A stretch of 64,000 nucleotides of DNA from Sciurus carolinensis (GCF_902686445.1 NC_062223.1:60289998-60353997); one strand, 5' to 3'; shown: positions 32,790 through 45,257, numbered from the stretch's first letter. Notes: generated by a model not told the origin, from the letters alone. Made by a program: numbers and translations.

Positions 32790-33424
32790 TTTAAAATGTT
32801 TTATTTTATTTGTTCAAATTAGAATAAATAAAATGACAGTAGAATGCATTTATACATTTTCATACATCATACACAAATAGAGTGTAATCTCTCATTTTTC
32901 TGATTATACAATTGCAGAATCACATCGGTCATGTAGTCATACATGTACAAGAGGTAATAATGTCTGTTTCACTCTACTATCTTTCCTTCCCCTATATCCC
33001 TTCCCCTCCCTTTACTCCCCTCTACCTAATATAAAGTAACTCCATTCTTCACTATCCCCCTACCCTTTATTGTGAATTAGCTTCCACATATCAGAGAAAA
33101 CATTCGGCCTTTGGTTTTTGGGGTTTGGCTTATTTCACTTAGTATGATATTCTCTAATTCCATCCATTTATCAGCAAATGCCAGAATTTCATTCTTCTTT
33201 AAAGATGAGTAATATTCCATTGTATATATATGCCACATTTTCTTTATCCATTCATCTGTTGAAGGGCATCTAGGTTGGTTCCACAATTTATCTATTGTGA
33301 ATTGAGCAGCTATGAACATTGATGTGGCTGTATCTCTGTAGTATGCTGATTTTAAGTCCTTTGGGCATAAACCAAGGAGTGGGATAACTGGGTCAAATGG
33401 TGGTTCCATTCCAGGTTTTCTGAA
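32790..33424 (-). mobile_element. L1 3' fragment, inverted, with 110-codon ORF2 remnant
   Basis: 3' UTR 32790-33076 and the ORF2 C-terminus on the minus strand. The frame 33077-33409 is open for 110 codons and matches the end of ORF2 in the long L1 (same order of 'PFDPVIPLLGL', '[12 protein letters not shown]', 'WNQPRCPS', 'YTMEYYSS'). The element is 5'-truncated at about 33424, upstream of the Cys/His motif. Its 3' UTR end differs from that of the long L1, indicating another subfamily. Confidence 0.92.
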
Positions 33425-34337
33425 GAATTTATATTTTTAAACACTTAATTGTTGTGTCAGGCAGTTTATTTGCTTTTAAAGAACCATTTCCTGGGCATCT
33501 GTGGTATATAGCATCTGCTAGCCACCAGGGGGAAGAAGAAAAGAGATGAAGCACTTCTCTCCCTTTGCCCCAAAGTATCAAGTCCTTCCATTTCCTCAGA
33601 GTGCCTCCTGTGTGCCACTAGCACTATGGTAGGGGCTGGACATTCAGGGCTGAGAAGCAGATACCAGTGGCCCATCTCCTGTCAGCCCAGCTCAGTGCCA
33701 TTGACTGTGGAGCTTTTAAGTTCTGGTTGTGTATGCAGAGGGTCACAGACCCACACAGGCTTTCCTTCTGGCAACCCTTCCCTTGCCCTGCTTGCCCTTG
33801 ACCACAGTGGCTCTGGCTTTGTCATGGCATGCCCAGGACCATTCTCTGATCTCCTAGGTTTCTGACTCATTTCCTCTGGTGATATCTGGATCTCTTTGGA
33901 TCTGGATGTCAGTGAAATACAGCTGCCTCACCAAGACCCATCACATCTACCTGGGCAGCTGTTTAACCCTACGGATGCCTCCTAGGCCAAGGCAACCTGT
34001 TACTTTCATGGTCTTTGCAGCAAACCAGGAATCCCGTGGCTTGTAATGGGAGGAAAGCCTGGTGGGATGAGGGAGATGTGAGGGTATGTGTTGCCAGGCC
34101 AACTGGTCTTGGGGAACACGAGGAGAGGAAAGGAAGAAGCAATGGCCTTGAATGAGCTGCTTCATGTGTTACATTTAAACTCTATCTGCATGGGTTAAAC
34201 CTGGGATTTGTGAGTCCTCTGTGCAGTGTTCCCTCAATTTTAACCGTCCCGAATTTCAGGCATTCTTGTCCACCTGTACAGTTTTGCAATAGTATATAAT
34301 CTATTTTTTCAAATTGACTCACTTAAAAAAAAACTAA
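33425..34337. other. Non-repetitive stretch
   Basis: No recognised gene. An old dispersed-repeat-like phrase occurs near 33600-33665. Confidence 0.3.
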
Positions 34338-34552
34338 GGCTGGGTGTGGTGGTGCATGCCTGTAATGTCAGCAACTTGGGAGGCTGAGGCAGGAGGATCA
34401 CAGGTTCAAAGCCAGCTTCAACAACTTAGTGAGGCTGTAAGCAACCTTGTGAGACTCTGTCTCAAAATAAAAAATAAAAAGGGCTAGGGATGTGGCTCAG
34501 TGGTTAAGTGCCTTTGTGTTCAATCCCTGGTACCAAAAAACAAAAATGAAAA
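34338..34552 (+). repeat. Dimeric B1/ID SINE
   Basis: Complete B1 half ('ggctgggtgtggtggtgcat', 'aacttgggaggctgaggcag') and ID half ('gggctagggatgtggctcag', 'tgttcaatccctggtacc'), then an A-rich tail. A good reference copy for the dimer in this window. Confidence 0.93.
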
Positions 34553-34930
34553 CCTTAATAAGTTAAAACTTTTCATATTATTTTATGAGCTTTCACTCTA
34601 TATGTTATATATAATTATTTATATTTTTCAAATATTCTTGCCCACAGCTTCTCGGGCATTCTCAGGTGTTCACTTTCTTAGAGACAGTCTAAGAAGCTCA
34701 TGATTGTTCTTCTGGGAGGGCCTTGAATCTCTGAAATTAAAAATTGTGTTTGTATTACAAACATTTCATTTATGTATTTTCTTGAGGATAACTTACAAAG
34801 TTTTCATCAAGCAAAGGGGGCCAGGACCAAAAATAATTAAGAACCACAATTTGAGATTCCCAGAGTTTTGTCTGATTGTCATTTACAAAGATTTCCTCTC
34901 CCCAGGAGTAAGAGCAGAGTTCTCTATTTT

Positions 34931-35123
34931 GTGTGTGTGTGTGTGTGTGCTGGGGATTGAACCCAGGGCCACTTTTCCACTGAGGTACATATTCCCAGTC
35001 CTTTTTATTTTTAAGTTTTGAGATAGGGTCTCACTAAGTTGCTGAGGCTGACCTCAAACTTGCAATCCTCCTGTCTCAGCCTTCTGAGTTGCTGGGATTA
35101 CAGGTGTGTGCCTCTGTGCCTAG
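34931..35123 (-). repeat. Dimeric B1/ID SINE, inverted, with (GT)n in place of the tail
   Basis: The tail position (34931-34949) is a GT repeat rather than T. Then ID half ('ggggattgaacccagggcca') and B1 half ('gagatagggtctcactaagt', 'gttgctgggattacaggtgt'). Confidence 0.9.
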
Positions 35124-35720
35124 TGATGAAGGGTTTTTACATATATGAAAGGTTTAAATAGAAAATCTTTGTTAAATGGTCTTTGAAGAGTGAAGTAGAA
35201 AAACAGATAGGAGGCAACTATCTGAGGATATTCATAGTGTAGGTTCACGATAAATATAGGTCAGTGAATATTTCAAAGAAAAAAATATTAGCACAAGGAA
35301 AGCTGCTTGTTGGGACAGAAATATATCTTGACCAAGTATCTCAGGAAAAAGCACCATCATGCTGGGTTACACAAACCACAAAAAACACACTGCTTGTATA
35401 AACATGGACCAAGCCACAAGTCTTGGGATAACACATGAGTTAGGGACACAAGGGAACCCTTATGGTTTTTTCCAGCTCAGCCCCTTAACCTTAGAAAGAG
35501 TATTAATAAATTTCTATTTGTATCCTGCCTCTTCTACTGAAGATCCATGAACTCTATATGCAGTAAGATAGAAATGAGAATTTGAAATTAGGACTAGGGA
35601 AACTACAAGTAAAAAGAAAACAAACTAAGGAGGCTGTGAAGAATACAAAGACCCATGCATGAAAGGTCATGTAATTGCTGAGTTCCACATTTGACTTGGA
35701 GCTTCCTGGTATCCAGAACA

Positions 35721-35748
35721 AACAAACAAACAACAACAACAACAAAAA
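35721..35748. repeat. (CAAA)n/(CAA)n microsatellite
   Basis: 'aacaaacaaacaaacaacaa' and continuing CAA units. Confidence 0.8.
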
Positions 35749-35840
35749 GAAACAGAATATAAATCTTCTGGATTTTACTGTTAGAGAAGGAAAACATCAG
35801 AGGTAACTAAGTTCTTCCTGGTTAGTTCTTTTAAGTTAAA

Positions 35841-36008
35841 TTTTTCCCTCCCTCCCTCTTTTCCTTCCTTCCTTCTAAACCCAGGGGTGCTCTACCACCA
35901 AGCTACACTGCCAGCCCTTTTTATTTTTATTTTGAGAAAGGATCTTGCTGGTCTCAAATTTGAGATCCTTTTGCCTCAACCTCCTGCGTCACTGGGATTA
36001 CAGGTGTG
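35841..36008 (-). repeat. Dimeric B1/ID SINE, inverted, internally deleted
   Basis: A CCTT/CCCT-rich tract (35841-35873) leads into a minus-strand ID half ('aacccaggggtgctctacca') and a B1 half with a gap ('gagaaaggatcttgctggtc', 'cactgggattacaggtgtgt'). Confidence 0.85.
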
Positions 36009-36499
36009 TAAAATTCTGGTTTAAGTTTCTTATAACCAAAGTTCTCTTCAGCTTCTTTCTTGCCATGTTAACCCCTCCTCATCATATGGCTCCTTAGTCT
36101 GGGCCATTTTTTTCCTCTGAGGTGGCCCTGTTAGAGTAGCCGTGTACCTCTCCTTTGTAATATCAGGGCAGATGTACGTTCACATCTACTTATGTGATTA
36201 TTTGGAAAGCTTGTCTCCTCCACTAGACTATGAACCCGAGTTTAGAGCCATGTTGTCCTCAGTGCCTGGCACAATCCTGGCACATTATAAGCCCTTGGTA
36301 AATATTTGTTTGAACAAACGAATAGGGTAGCAAGGGATTTTTATGTCACTGGTACTTGTAGTGCCTTCATAGAAAACCAAGGCCCTTTCAAGAGTGCACA
36401 CTGTCTCCTGTCCAGAGCTTGACCTTCATTTCAAGCTCATTTTACTCACAGTGTCTCTCAGAGATTGCTGATGACAGTAACCACTCCAGGGAATTATAG

Positions 36500-36645
36500 T
36501 GCACCTGCCATAAGTCCAGTCCTGTAGTAGACACTTTTTGCACATGCCACTAGTCCTCACAGATGGGGGAGACTGAGGCTCAGGGGAGGGAAACAGCTTG
36601 CCCAAGGTCATGTCACTGGTGAGAGTAGCAGGATAGTCTGTCTGC
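36500..36645 (-). repeat. MIR, inverted
   Basis: 'gggagactgaggctcagggg', 'acagcttgcccaaggtcatg' and 'tcactggtgagagtagcagg' follow the antisense MIR series. Confidence 0.8.
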
Positions 36646-39600
36646 ACAGAGCTGTGTTCTTTCCTGTCTGCCTGTTGTTTCTGAGCCTGAGCCACAAGTG
36701 TGTGTGTGAGTTATGGGTTCTTATCTCTTGGCAATTAGAGCAGCTCAGTGAGGGTATTTCTGGCACAGGCCCTTGCTGCTTTTTGACAGCTGCTTTCTTC
36801 CAGTCTGTCTTGAGTTTGGGGGAAAGAAAGCCCACACTTGAGGTTGGCAAAGTCAGTCTCAGAACTCATTTTTCTTGGTCTCCAAATGTGTTTATTGCTC
36901 TTGTCACACTGACTTCTAAAATGCAGGTGTGTTAAAGTTGAATATTATTTTGATAAAAGCCCTGGGGAGAAAGGGAGAGGCACAACTTGTCTGTGTCAAG
37001 GAATAATTGAATTTGCCCAGTAATTGTGGGAAATGACAACATGCCAAAAAGTACATTTGACGGAGCTTTTGAGTCCAGATTCATCAGGCATGTGTTTTTA
37101 ATTACCCTGTCCCTGTTGTCATTATTCTAATAGAGACAGAATTTTTAGAACAGTGTTCATTATTAGATTAAACTTTATTTAGCAAGGTTGGCAAATGGGA
37201 TTTCTCATGGCTCAGTGTTGCCACCTACTGTGTACTGCATAGACTGTCAATCTTCAAAATATTAAAGGCAATAAAACACATTTCAAACTGCAACAAGGCG
37301 TAATTTGATCCGTCTGTTCTTCCACAGGGTTGCAAATCCTCAGGGTATACATTATAAGCATCTGTCAGCACTGTGTGCTCTAGGAGTGTGAAGACACTGG
37401 TTCCAGTGACTTCTGGTGATTAAAAAATACTAGACAAAAAAATACCACGTTCACTTTGCCTCCTAAAAAAAAAACATGCATTGCCTGCCCCCAGTATCTG
37501 AATAATTGCTACATTTGGTGTGTGTTAGAAAGTATCCCTGAAGAAGATAGTTAGGGAGATGCTTTTAAGTGTGACAAGCCTTTTGGTTCTCTCTGGTTCT
37601 ATCTTTGGCCCACGAGTCTCAGTAAGGATTTTGGCTCATGGCAGTGATTTAGAAAACCTAATAATTTTTATGTCTCTAAAGTTGTGCTTCTAGGCTGCTG
37701 GCTGTTTCATATTCTCAAACTTGTTTGCATTTAGAAGGACACAAGAGAATAGCAGTAGGCACTGACATGCCTTTACCTCCCTACACCAGAAATGGACTGA
37801 CAGATTTCAGCTTTGTTTGTGGATAGATTTAGATTGAGTCTTATTCCTATTTCCCTGCAGTGGCTTTGACAAGTCTTATTTGGAAGATGAAGTAGCACAG
37901 TTATTGAGCTGGTATCCTGTTGTTCCTGTTTGAATGGTAATAGCCACAAAAATCATCCATACACATGTAGTGCAGAAGATTTTACCCATTTCCCCCATAA
38001 ATTATTGTTTAGGCAATTAAGAAGAGAAAAATATGAAAAATACAGGTGCTAATTATAACCAGATCTTCTTTTGACACATAAAGAGATCAATTTTTAAGGA
38101 ATTTTACATATTAGGATATTTCTTCCCCTTAACATTCAGTTACTATCCACATAAACAACCTTTATTGATTACATGCACCTGAAAGTTTAATATCCAGCAA
38201 TGTCAAGACTGCATTATTTGTTTATTCATTTACCACTCTGTCCTGTTCCATTCTGGATTCTAGACACCTATGGAAAAGGGATAAAATATGGATTAAAAAA
38301 TAAAACAATCAGGTTCAACAAAAGCATAAATTATATTAGGAGATTAAGCCTAAGGAGATGTGGAGAATGAGAATAGCTTGGTACTATTCCTATTAAGTTA
38401 AAAAGCCAGTTCACGAGACAAATTGATGTAGCCATTTTTTAAAATGCTATTTGGAAGCCACTCAGTTTTCAAAAGCTGGGTAAACATGGGCTGCTTCATG
38501 TTTCTGACATTTCAGCTGAACTTCAAAATATTTCCTCCCCCCCACCTTCCAACCTCTACCTGACCTCCAGCACATTCCCACTTCCTCTGAGCCAAGGAGA
38601 TGTCAATATGAAAGTATTTTATCAAGTGAGGTTGGTATTTTTCTGGAAATGCTGTAACCTGGGTGGCAGCTAGGCATTTGGGAAGATTGTGGGAAGCTTA
38701 ATTTGGAAACCTTTTTATTATCATGACACTCAGGCTCTTGCAAGTGGCTCCAGGGCCTCACACCCAGATGGGCTGTAATGAGAGGAGGACCAAAAAAAGG
38801 AGTGTTGAAGTGGAAGAGAGGTGTAGAAGTCCTCTTTTCACAAGACCACAGGATCCTTGATAGCCCTCCTCCTACAGCCCTCCTCCTGTTCCAACCTCTC
38901 CTCCAGGACCAGAGTGTTTTGCATTGCCTCTGGAGGCCTGGCCTGGAGCATCCTGAAGAAATGGTGCCTAAATAGGCTTCCAAGAAGCTGTGTCAGAGTG
39001 TGGAGCTGGGATGCAGGATTTCCTGGAACACAGAGAGTGAGCTGGGCAGGGTGCTTTTAGCCTCAGAACGAGTTATAATCTTATGCTGAGATGTCACTCT
39101 GTCCTTGCTTATCACAGCCACCTAGAGGTCTGTAGGTGGAAGAGCCCCCTTTTCTATGCACCCAGAAAGGAGGACCCTCAGGACAGTGAGATACCACTGT
39201 TTGCATCTCCCAACCATTTCCCTGAATGGATCCTCCTGCAGCTCACTGCCCTCGTGACTTCCCCACTTGGACGTCTGCTGGACATGTCCGGCTAATGTGT
39301 TCAAAACACAGATCCTGATGAATTTTAATTCCTACCTTACTATTTGATTTTTTTTTTCTTTCCCCAGGCTTAATCATCTCAGGAAATAGCACTGGCATCC
39401 ATTCAGTTGCTCAAAGAAAAAACCTGGAAGTCATCTTTGTTTTTCTCTTTCCTTTACCCCAGCTATAAATCACATCATTAAGTCCTGTTGGCTCCACCAC
39501 TGGGACATTTTGCCAAGCTGAATCCCTTTCAGCATTTTTGCCACTGCCATCTTGGCCAGCCCCCATCCTGTCCTGCCTGTACTATAGCAGGGGTTTCGTT

Positions 39601-39655
39601 ATCCAGTCTCCCTACTTTGCCCCACTTGTTAGTGGCACTGCAATCAGGCTAGCTT
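36646..39655. other. Repeat-poor block, candidate regulatory sequence
   Basis: About 3 kb in which I recognise no SINE, L1, MIR or LTR, against roughly one repeat per kb elsewhere. The part 36930-38250 is AT-rich with several homeobox-type cores (for example 'ttaattaccc' near 37098, 'aattaagaag' near 38016). No long open frame or splice pair is convincing. Repeat exclusion can accompany conserved regulatory DNA; that reading is inference. Confidence 0.35.
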
Positions 39656-39845
39656 TACATACCAGACCCCCCACTCACTGACTGACATGGCAAGTTACCT
39701 GATCTCCCTATGCCTGGGTTTTGTCATCTGCAAAATCAGGACAATAATGGTATTCATATCATAAAGTTTTCATGAGGATTAAAGGAGGACATATATATTA
39801 AGGTGTTAGGGTAGTTTAGAACACGCAGTTTAGTACTGAAATAAT
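39656..39845 (+). repeat. MIR
   Basis: 'ggcaagttacctgatctccc', 'gcctgggttttgtcatctgc', 'ttttcatgaggattaaagga': sense MIR. Confidence 0.75.
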
Positions 39846-40384
39846 ATTAGGTTTTTATATATTGTCCCCAATCCCCAGGTCATTGTCCATGTAGAATATA
39901 CAGAAATATTTTTAAGAAGCAAACCAGATCATGCCTCTCCTGTCAATTTTAAAGCCATCCATGACTTCCTATTGCTTTTGGAAGAGAACCTGAATTCCAT
40001 GAGGTGTTACAAGGCCCAAGATAACCTCCACTAACCTGTCTCCCAGCTTGATCTTTTACTACTGTTCCCACTGGTCTCAGAGCTCTAGCTCGTGGCCCTT
40101 CTTCCTTCCCAGAAGGACACTTCATTTATCCCCACCTGTTCTTGTGCCTGGGATGCTCTTCAGTTAAGTACCACATGCTAGGCCTTTCCTGGTGCATGTC
40201 CTGATCCCACATATCACTGTCTTGTTTTCTTCATACCACACACCAATATCTGAATTTACTTGTTTCCTTGCTTATTATCTGTATTTCTATCCCTCTGTCC
40301 TTTGTCATTTCCATATCTCCTGTACCTTCAGTGCCAGCCTTGGAGAAGGCCCTGATAAATGTTTATTAAGTGATCAAATGATGA

Positions 40385-40830
40385 CAACCATGGCCACTGT
40401 TTATTTAGTACCTACTATGTCCTCTGTGTTACAGAAGTCTGTCCTTTAATCCTCCTAACAATATTGCAGGGATAGGGTTTTTTTTTTTTTTAAATTTGAT
40501 TCATTGTACACAGATGGGGTACAACTTTTGTTTATCTGATTGTACACGAAGTAGAGTCATACCATTTGTGTATTCATACATGTACATAGGGTAATGATGT
40601 TTGTCTCATTCTATTATCTTTCCTTCCCCCTGCCCCCTCCCCAACTCTCATTTTCCTCTATACAATCCATCCTTCCTTCATTCTTGCCTCCCACCCTGCC
40701 AGGGGTAGGTATTTTTAATCTCATTTTAGAATTGAAGCAATTGTGACTCTGGGAAGAAAAATCACCCAAAGTCACCCAGTTGGGAAGTGGGTGAGACTAA
40801 ACTTTAACTTGGGTCTGTTTAAGTCCATGT
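40385..40830 (-). repeat. MIR, inverted, split by an L1 3' end
   Basis: Left part 40385-40472 ('tttatttagtacctactatg', 'tttaatcctcctaacaatat') and right part 40706-40830 ('taatctcattttagaattga', 'aagtcacccagttgggaagt') are consecutive pieces of one antisense MIR. The gap is filled by the L1 insertion at 40478-40700. Confidence 0.75.
40478..40700 (-). mobile_element. L1 3' UTR fragment, inverted, with target-site duplication
   Basis: The T run at 40478-40490 is the poly-A tail. Then antisense 3' UTR: 'tcattgtacacagatggggt', 'tacatgtacatagggtaatg', 'attctattatctttccttcc'. Approximate direct repeats 'cagggataggg' (about 40467) and 'caggggtaggt' (about 40700) flank it. It contains only about 220 bp of 3' UTR. 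Confidence 0.8.
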
Positions 40831-41224
40831 ACTTTATAGGTGATAAATACTGGTGAGTTGATAGAGTTCCTGACTTATGAATAGAAAATGAGACTACTCA
40901 GCATCAAAAGTAGTCCATTTGACATCCTTTTGAAAATGAATAGTTTTAGAGAACTTCCTATATGCTATATGCTTCTTTTACTTGGATTTTCCTTTTTTTG
41001 GGGGGTATTCTTCATCATGTTCTAGTTTTGTTGTAATTTTGGAGAGATTTCACAGGAAGCATTGGTTGGATTCTATTCAGCTTCAGTTGGTTCAAGTGTA
41101 CTTGGGAGATGTCTGTTAGAAAGTTAGTAAACAGGTGTACTAGACTTTTATGGCCTTTAAACTAAACATTTTCAGTGAGGACTAAGACCACAAGCAGCTG
41201 AATCATCTGAGCATCTGAGACTCT

Positions 41225-41228
<4 letters not shown>

Positions 41229-41263
<35 letters not shown>

Positions 41264-41448
41264 TGGTGATGGTACTGGCAATTGAACCCAGGGGTACTTT
41301 ACCACTGAGCTACAACCCAGCCCTTTTTAATTTTGATGCAGGGTGATGCAGGGTCTCACCAAGTTGCCCAGGCTAACCTTGAACTTGGGATCCTCCTGCT
41401 CAGCTTTTCAAGTTGCTGGAATTATAGGCATGTACCATTGCACCAGCT
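41229..41448 (-). repeat. Dimeric B1/ID SINE, inverted, long tail
   Basis: T run of about 34 at 41229-41262, ID half ('caattgaacccaggggtact', 'ccactgagctacaacccagc') and B1 half ('ctcaccaagttgcccaggct', 'aagttgctggaattataggc'). A 10-bp tandem duplication 'gatgcagggt' sits at the junction of the halves (about 41335-41354). Confidence 0.92.
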
Positions 41449-43165
41449 TCATTCTAGACCGTTGGCATTAGACGCTCTGGTGGGCTGCCCAAATCTGCAT
41501 TTTTTAACCTCATTTTATTCTGATTAAAAGTTGAAGATCATTGGTTATACCTGTGTTCTAGCTAGATTTTTTCCTTTGATTTAAAAAACAAATCTGTAGA
41601 GCTATATATTTAATTATTAATCATTTTATCAAAACTTGGTTTGGGTGGCTTTTGATCTCTGATCATGGATCAAGTGTGCTTTTTTTCCCCAAGGTAATGC
41701 CCTTTAGGCCCTATGTCCCAGGCCCATGTTGGCCTCTTGGTCATTGTGTTGAATGTTTCCAGCTTAGATGAGACAAGGGGGCCTTATTTAGATCCTGGAG
41801 ACAGTTCTCAAGGGGTCGTATCTTCTGATACATTTGGTCCTGCTAAAGTTACTTTTAAAATTCACGTTTCTTTTTGTTACTTCATTTCCAGAAACAATTC
41901 TTGAATAATCAAAATCCCTAGCCCTTAATGTCTCCGTTTTCCTCCCCTCTGTTCACTCTCTAAACAAAGGCTCCATGTTTTAATAGACACAATAACAGTA
42001 AAATTAGCTTGATTAGACTCTAGGTGAATTTAAAATGTAACCTAATGGCAGCCCTGTCTGGCTTGGAAATCATGCGTTTTATTTTGAGCACAGAATGTAT
42101 TTGCAGTACCTGGTAGGGAATTAAATGATTATTGAATTTAAGTGGCCATATAATGCAAGCATCCCTTATCTATAGATCCTACCCTGGTGTTTTTTGCAAA
42201 TTGTGATTTCAGAAATCAGGGGCCCCCAGCTTGAAGCTTAAGCCACATGCTTTCTGTCCTTGACTTCAGATTTCTTGAGTTATGCTGCAAGAGAAAGCCA
42301 GCAGTTATCTTTCCTGCTTCTGGTCTGTGAATCCTCTAGGTTCTTGGAGAGTTCAAAATGTAAGGCAAATTGTAGTTTAACAGTCTTGTTCCAAAGAACT
42401 CACAACTAGTTTGCTCCTTTCTCCCTCCAAAAGTCCTAGCATGTACTTTCATTAAATAATATCCTACACTGGGGCCACACTGTTCACTTTGTCTACCCTC
42501 TTCCTGTTAGGCTATTTACCAAGGGGAAGCTGAGATACAGATCATCCAACCAGCTGTCAGCAGAGCCCAGTCTAATTTGTGGCTTGTTCTCATTCACCCC
42601 ATCCTTTTCTGTGTGCTTGGTGACACTACCAGGTCTGAGGAAAGCAGGCTGAACAGTTTTTGATCTTTTGGACTAAGAGTATATATGTATTATGTGCTCT
42701 CAGCATATTAAAAACTCAGAATATTTGATAGTTTGGGGAGTAGAGGGCAGATCTATTATCTGATAGCCAGGGCTACTTCATTTTGGAACCTTTAGTCTAA
42801 GCTTCTGAGCATTATTCCAAGCACAGCCTAGGAGGTAAATGTAAAAATAATTTTCTTGCCAGTTTTTCCTGCATGGTATCCTAGCGACAATGGACTGCCC
42901 GTCCTTGGATGTTGGGACACCAACTGGGGCAGTGTCAGAGCTTGCAGAGGGAAGGGATATGAAGGGCATGATCAGTCACCCTTTTTAAACTCAAGGCATA
43001 GTTTCTTTTTAATTTACCTTTCAGGGAGTTTTTAACCCAGTTATTTTTGAGCAACATTTTATGTTCTGATCACCAAAGTAATATATGTTTATTGTTAGAT
43101 AACTTGGCAAAAACAAAAAATTCCAAGGAAGGGAATTAAAAATCATTGCTAACATATTGGTAAAT
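41449..43165. other. Mostly non-repetitive stretch
   Basis: The first 100 bp resemble an inverted MER5-type remnant. After that there is no recognised gene or repeat. Confidence 0.3.
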
Positions 43166-43176
43166 AACCTTCTATT

Positions 43177-43300
43177 GGGGTTGGGGCTGTGGCTCAGTGG
43201 TAGAGCGCTCGCCTTGCACATGCAAGGCACTGGGTTCGATCCTCACTTCATAAAAATAAAGATATTGTGTCTATCTACAACTGAAAAAATATTTTAAAAA
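43177..43300 (+). repeat. ID SINE with full second tail segment and 11-bp target-site duplication
   Basis: Body with perfect A box ('tggctcagtggtagagcg') and B box ('ggttcgatcc'), short A-rich run, then the extra segment 'gatattgtgtctatctacaa' and terminal A-rich run. The direct repeat 'aaccttctatt' is at 43166-43176 and 43301-43311. It is the clearest copy of this tail type. Confidence 0.95.
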
Positions 43301-43829
43301 AACCTTCTATTTGTTTTACCAAACTTTTATACAGTAATTAGATTCTGGAGTAAGTGTACAGTTAAAAAAAATCTCATAAAGTGAAGTATACCCTAAACCA
43401 CCATGGACAATAATTTTAATGCACGTTAAAGTTTGAAAACCATTGAGCTAGACTCAAGGAAAGGACAACTGAAAAATCTATATGAAATGAAAAGTCTAGG
43501 GGCAAAACCATTCTCCCTTTATGATTACTATCAAATCCCTAATGTCGAGTAGGTGGTGGTGAAGAATTGAACTGTGTTCCTGCTTGCCTGTAAGGTTTAT
43601 TCTATTCTGCCTTAATATTAGGGTTTTATAACTTTAATGTAGACTAATAGATTTACTTGTGAGGATGACAAGCCATAGTGGCAACGTGTTTTACTTCGGG
43701 GCATAGGTTGCAGACAGTAAGAAAAAATGAACACAGTATAACTGCATGGAAGGTCCTTACCACTCCCCCCAACGTTGCCCCCTAAGCAACACAAACTCAC
43801 ACACAACTGGGATCATTTATTTTATAATC

Positions 43830-44135
43830 TTTTGTTTTATTCTACAGTAAATATTTTATATATACCATTTTTAAAGTTGCATGTATCCCATTGTAAGGTC
43901 ACACCACAGCTTTATAACCAATCTTCCCTTATATATTTAGATCATTTGCAATTATTTACTATTACTTTGATGAAATGAGCATTCTTATGGATAAATCTTT
44001 GTGCCAGTCCATAATTATGTTTGTGGAATTGGTAGTTCATAGGATATAATAATTAAGGTTTTTAATTTATATTGCCAAATTGTCACCAGAAACATTGTAT
44101 GCTTCCTTCAAAGTGTCTGTTTCCCAGCATTACTG
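43830..44135 (-). mobile_element. Old L1/HAL1-type fragment, inverted
   Basis: 'gatgaaatgagcattcttat', 'ggataaatctttgtgccagt', 'ttatattgccaaattgtcac' are antisense phrases from old L1-class ORF2 3' regions. Confidence 0.55.
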
Positions 44136-44539
44136 GAAATTATCGTTCGAAAGAGTCTCCGCAACATGCTTTTTTTTTTTTTTTTGGACAACCTAGTACT
44201 GTTTTTCATTGTCTGGCCAATTTATCCAGGAAACAATAAAAGAAACAAGGCTAGAGATGATAGGTACTGGTGACTGGTTCATGTAGGAGAGTGAGATAGA
44301 AAACAGAAGGGTGAGATTGGAGGTCATTTCTTTACCTCTGCTTTTAAGCTATCTTCAGTAGACAGTGAAAGATGGCATACTGCTTAATACTTAAAGGGTA
44401 TATGCAGTTTTTAAAAACATATTCAGTATAACTTTTGATTTGGAAAATAATTTGGCACCGTGTCATTGTAGAAGCTACAAAATGGTAATGACATTTGTAT
44501 ATTTAATTATATGGAGAAAATTGTAAGAAGCACTGCCTA

Positions 44540-44665
44540 ATCCAACCCCTCATTTTAGAACACTGAAACCAGAGAGTTGAGGGATTTCTGTAGAGCCACT
44601 TAGCAAATTGATGATGGAGCTGGAGCCATACGTGAAGGTTCCTGATTCCTGTTTAGTGCTCCTTC
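44540..44665 (-). repeat. MIR, inverted
   Basis: 'actgaaaccagagagttgag', 'agccacttagcaaattgatg', 'gagctggagccatacgtgaa' follow antisense MIR order. Confidence 0.6.
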
Positions 44666-45176
44666 ATCAAAGTGAGACAGCCATTGGCAGGGGGGAGATG
44701 AGAAAACACATAAAGGTCTCAGAATGGATAGCCAGGCTGTCTTCCAGAACCTATGAACTGCCCCATGCCCCTCCTGGTGTCCCTGGCATGGCAGTTTGCT
44801 TCTGCTTAATCATCTCCTCCTGTAAATGAATGCACACTTACACCTTAATGACCGTGTCTTTGCCAGAACTTTCTTCATCTTCATGCCTCAGTAGTGGAAA
44901 AGGATCACTTCCTCAGGGAAATTTTTCCTGCTCTCTTGTGCATTCTTGTAGCACCTCCTACCTTTAACACCTTGTGACCATTGTGACTACTTTGTTCTGT
45001 ATTTAATATTTCTCTCCCTGACTAGACTAGACTGCAGGAACTTTATCTTCTGTGGCTCCTGGCACATACTGAGCCTTATTTATGTTTCAACATTTGAATA
45101 TTTGGATGGATGCTAATGAATGAATTAGTAGCGAGTGTGGCTTGCCAGGCGTTACTGTCTCTGATTCTCTGCAGAA

Positions 45177-45257
45177 CCCAGAGAGTGGTCCCTATTGCCA
45201 AGGGCACTGAGAGAAGAAAGACAGTTGAAGCTGTCCGTGTGGAGACAAGGCAGAAGG
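45177..45257 (+). other. Possible spliced exon upstream of the CpG island
   Basis: A pyrimidine-rich acceptor-like 'tgattctctgcag' ends at about 45175, and a donor-like 'cagaag|gtatgg' lies near 45256. The roughly 80-bp interval is open in two of three plus-strand frames. I recognise no protein in it. Such pairs occur by chance, so this is a weak candidate. Confidence 0.2.
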
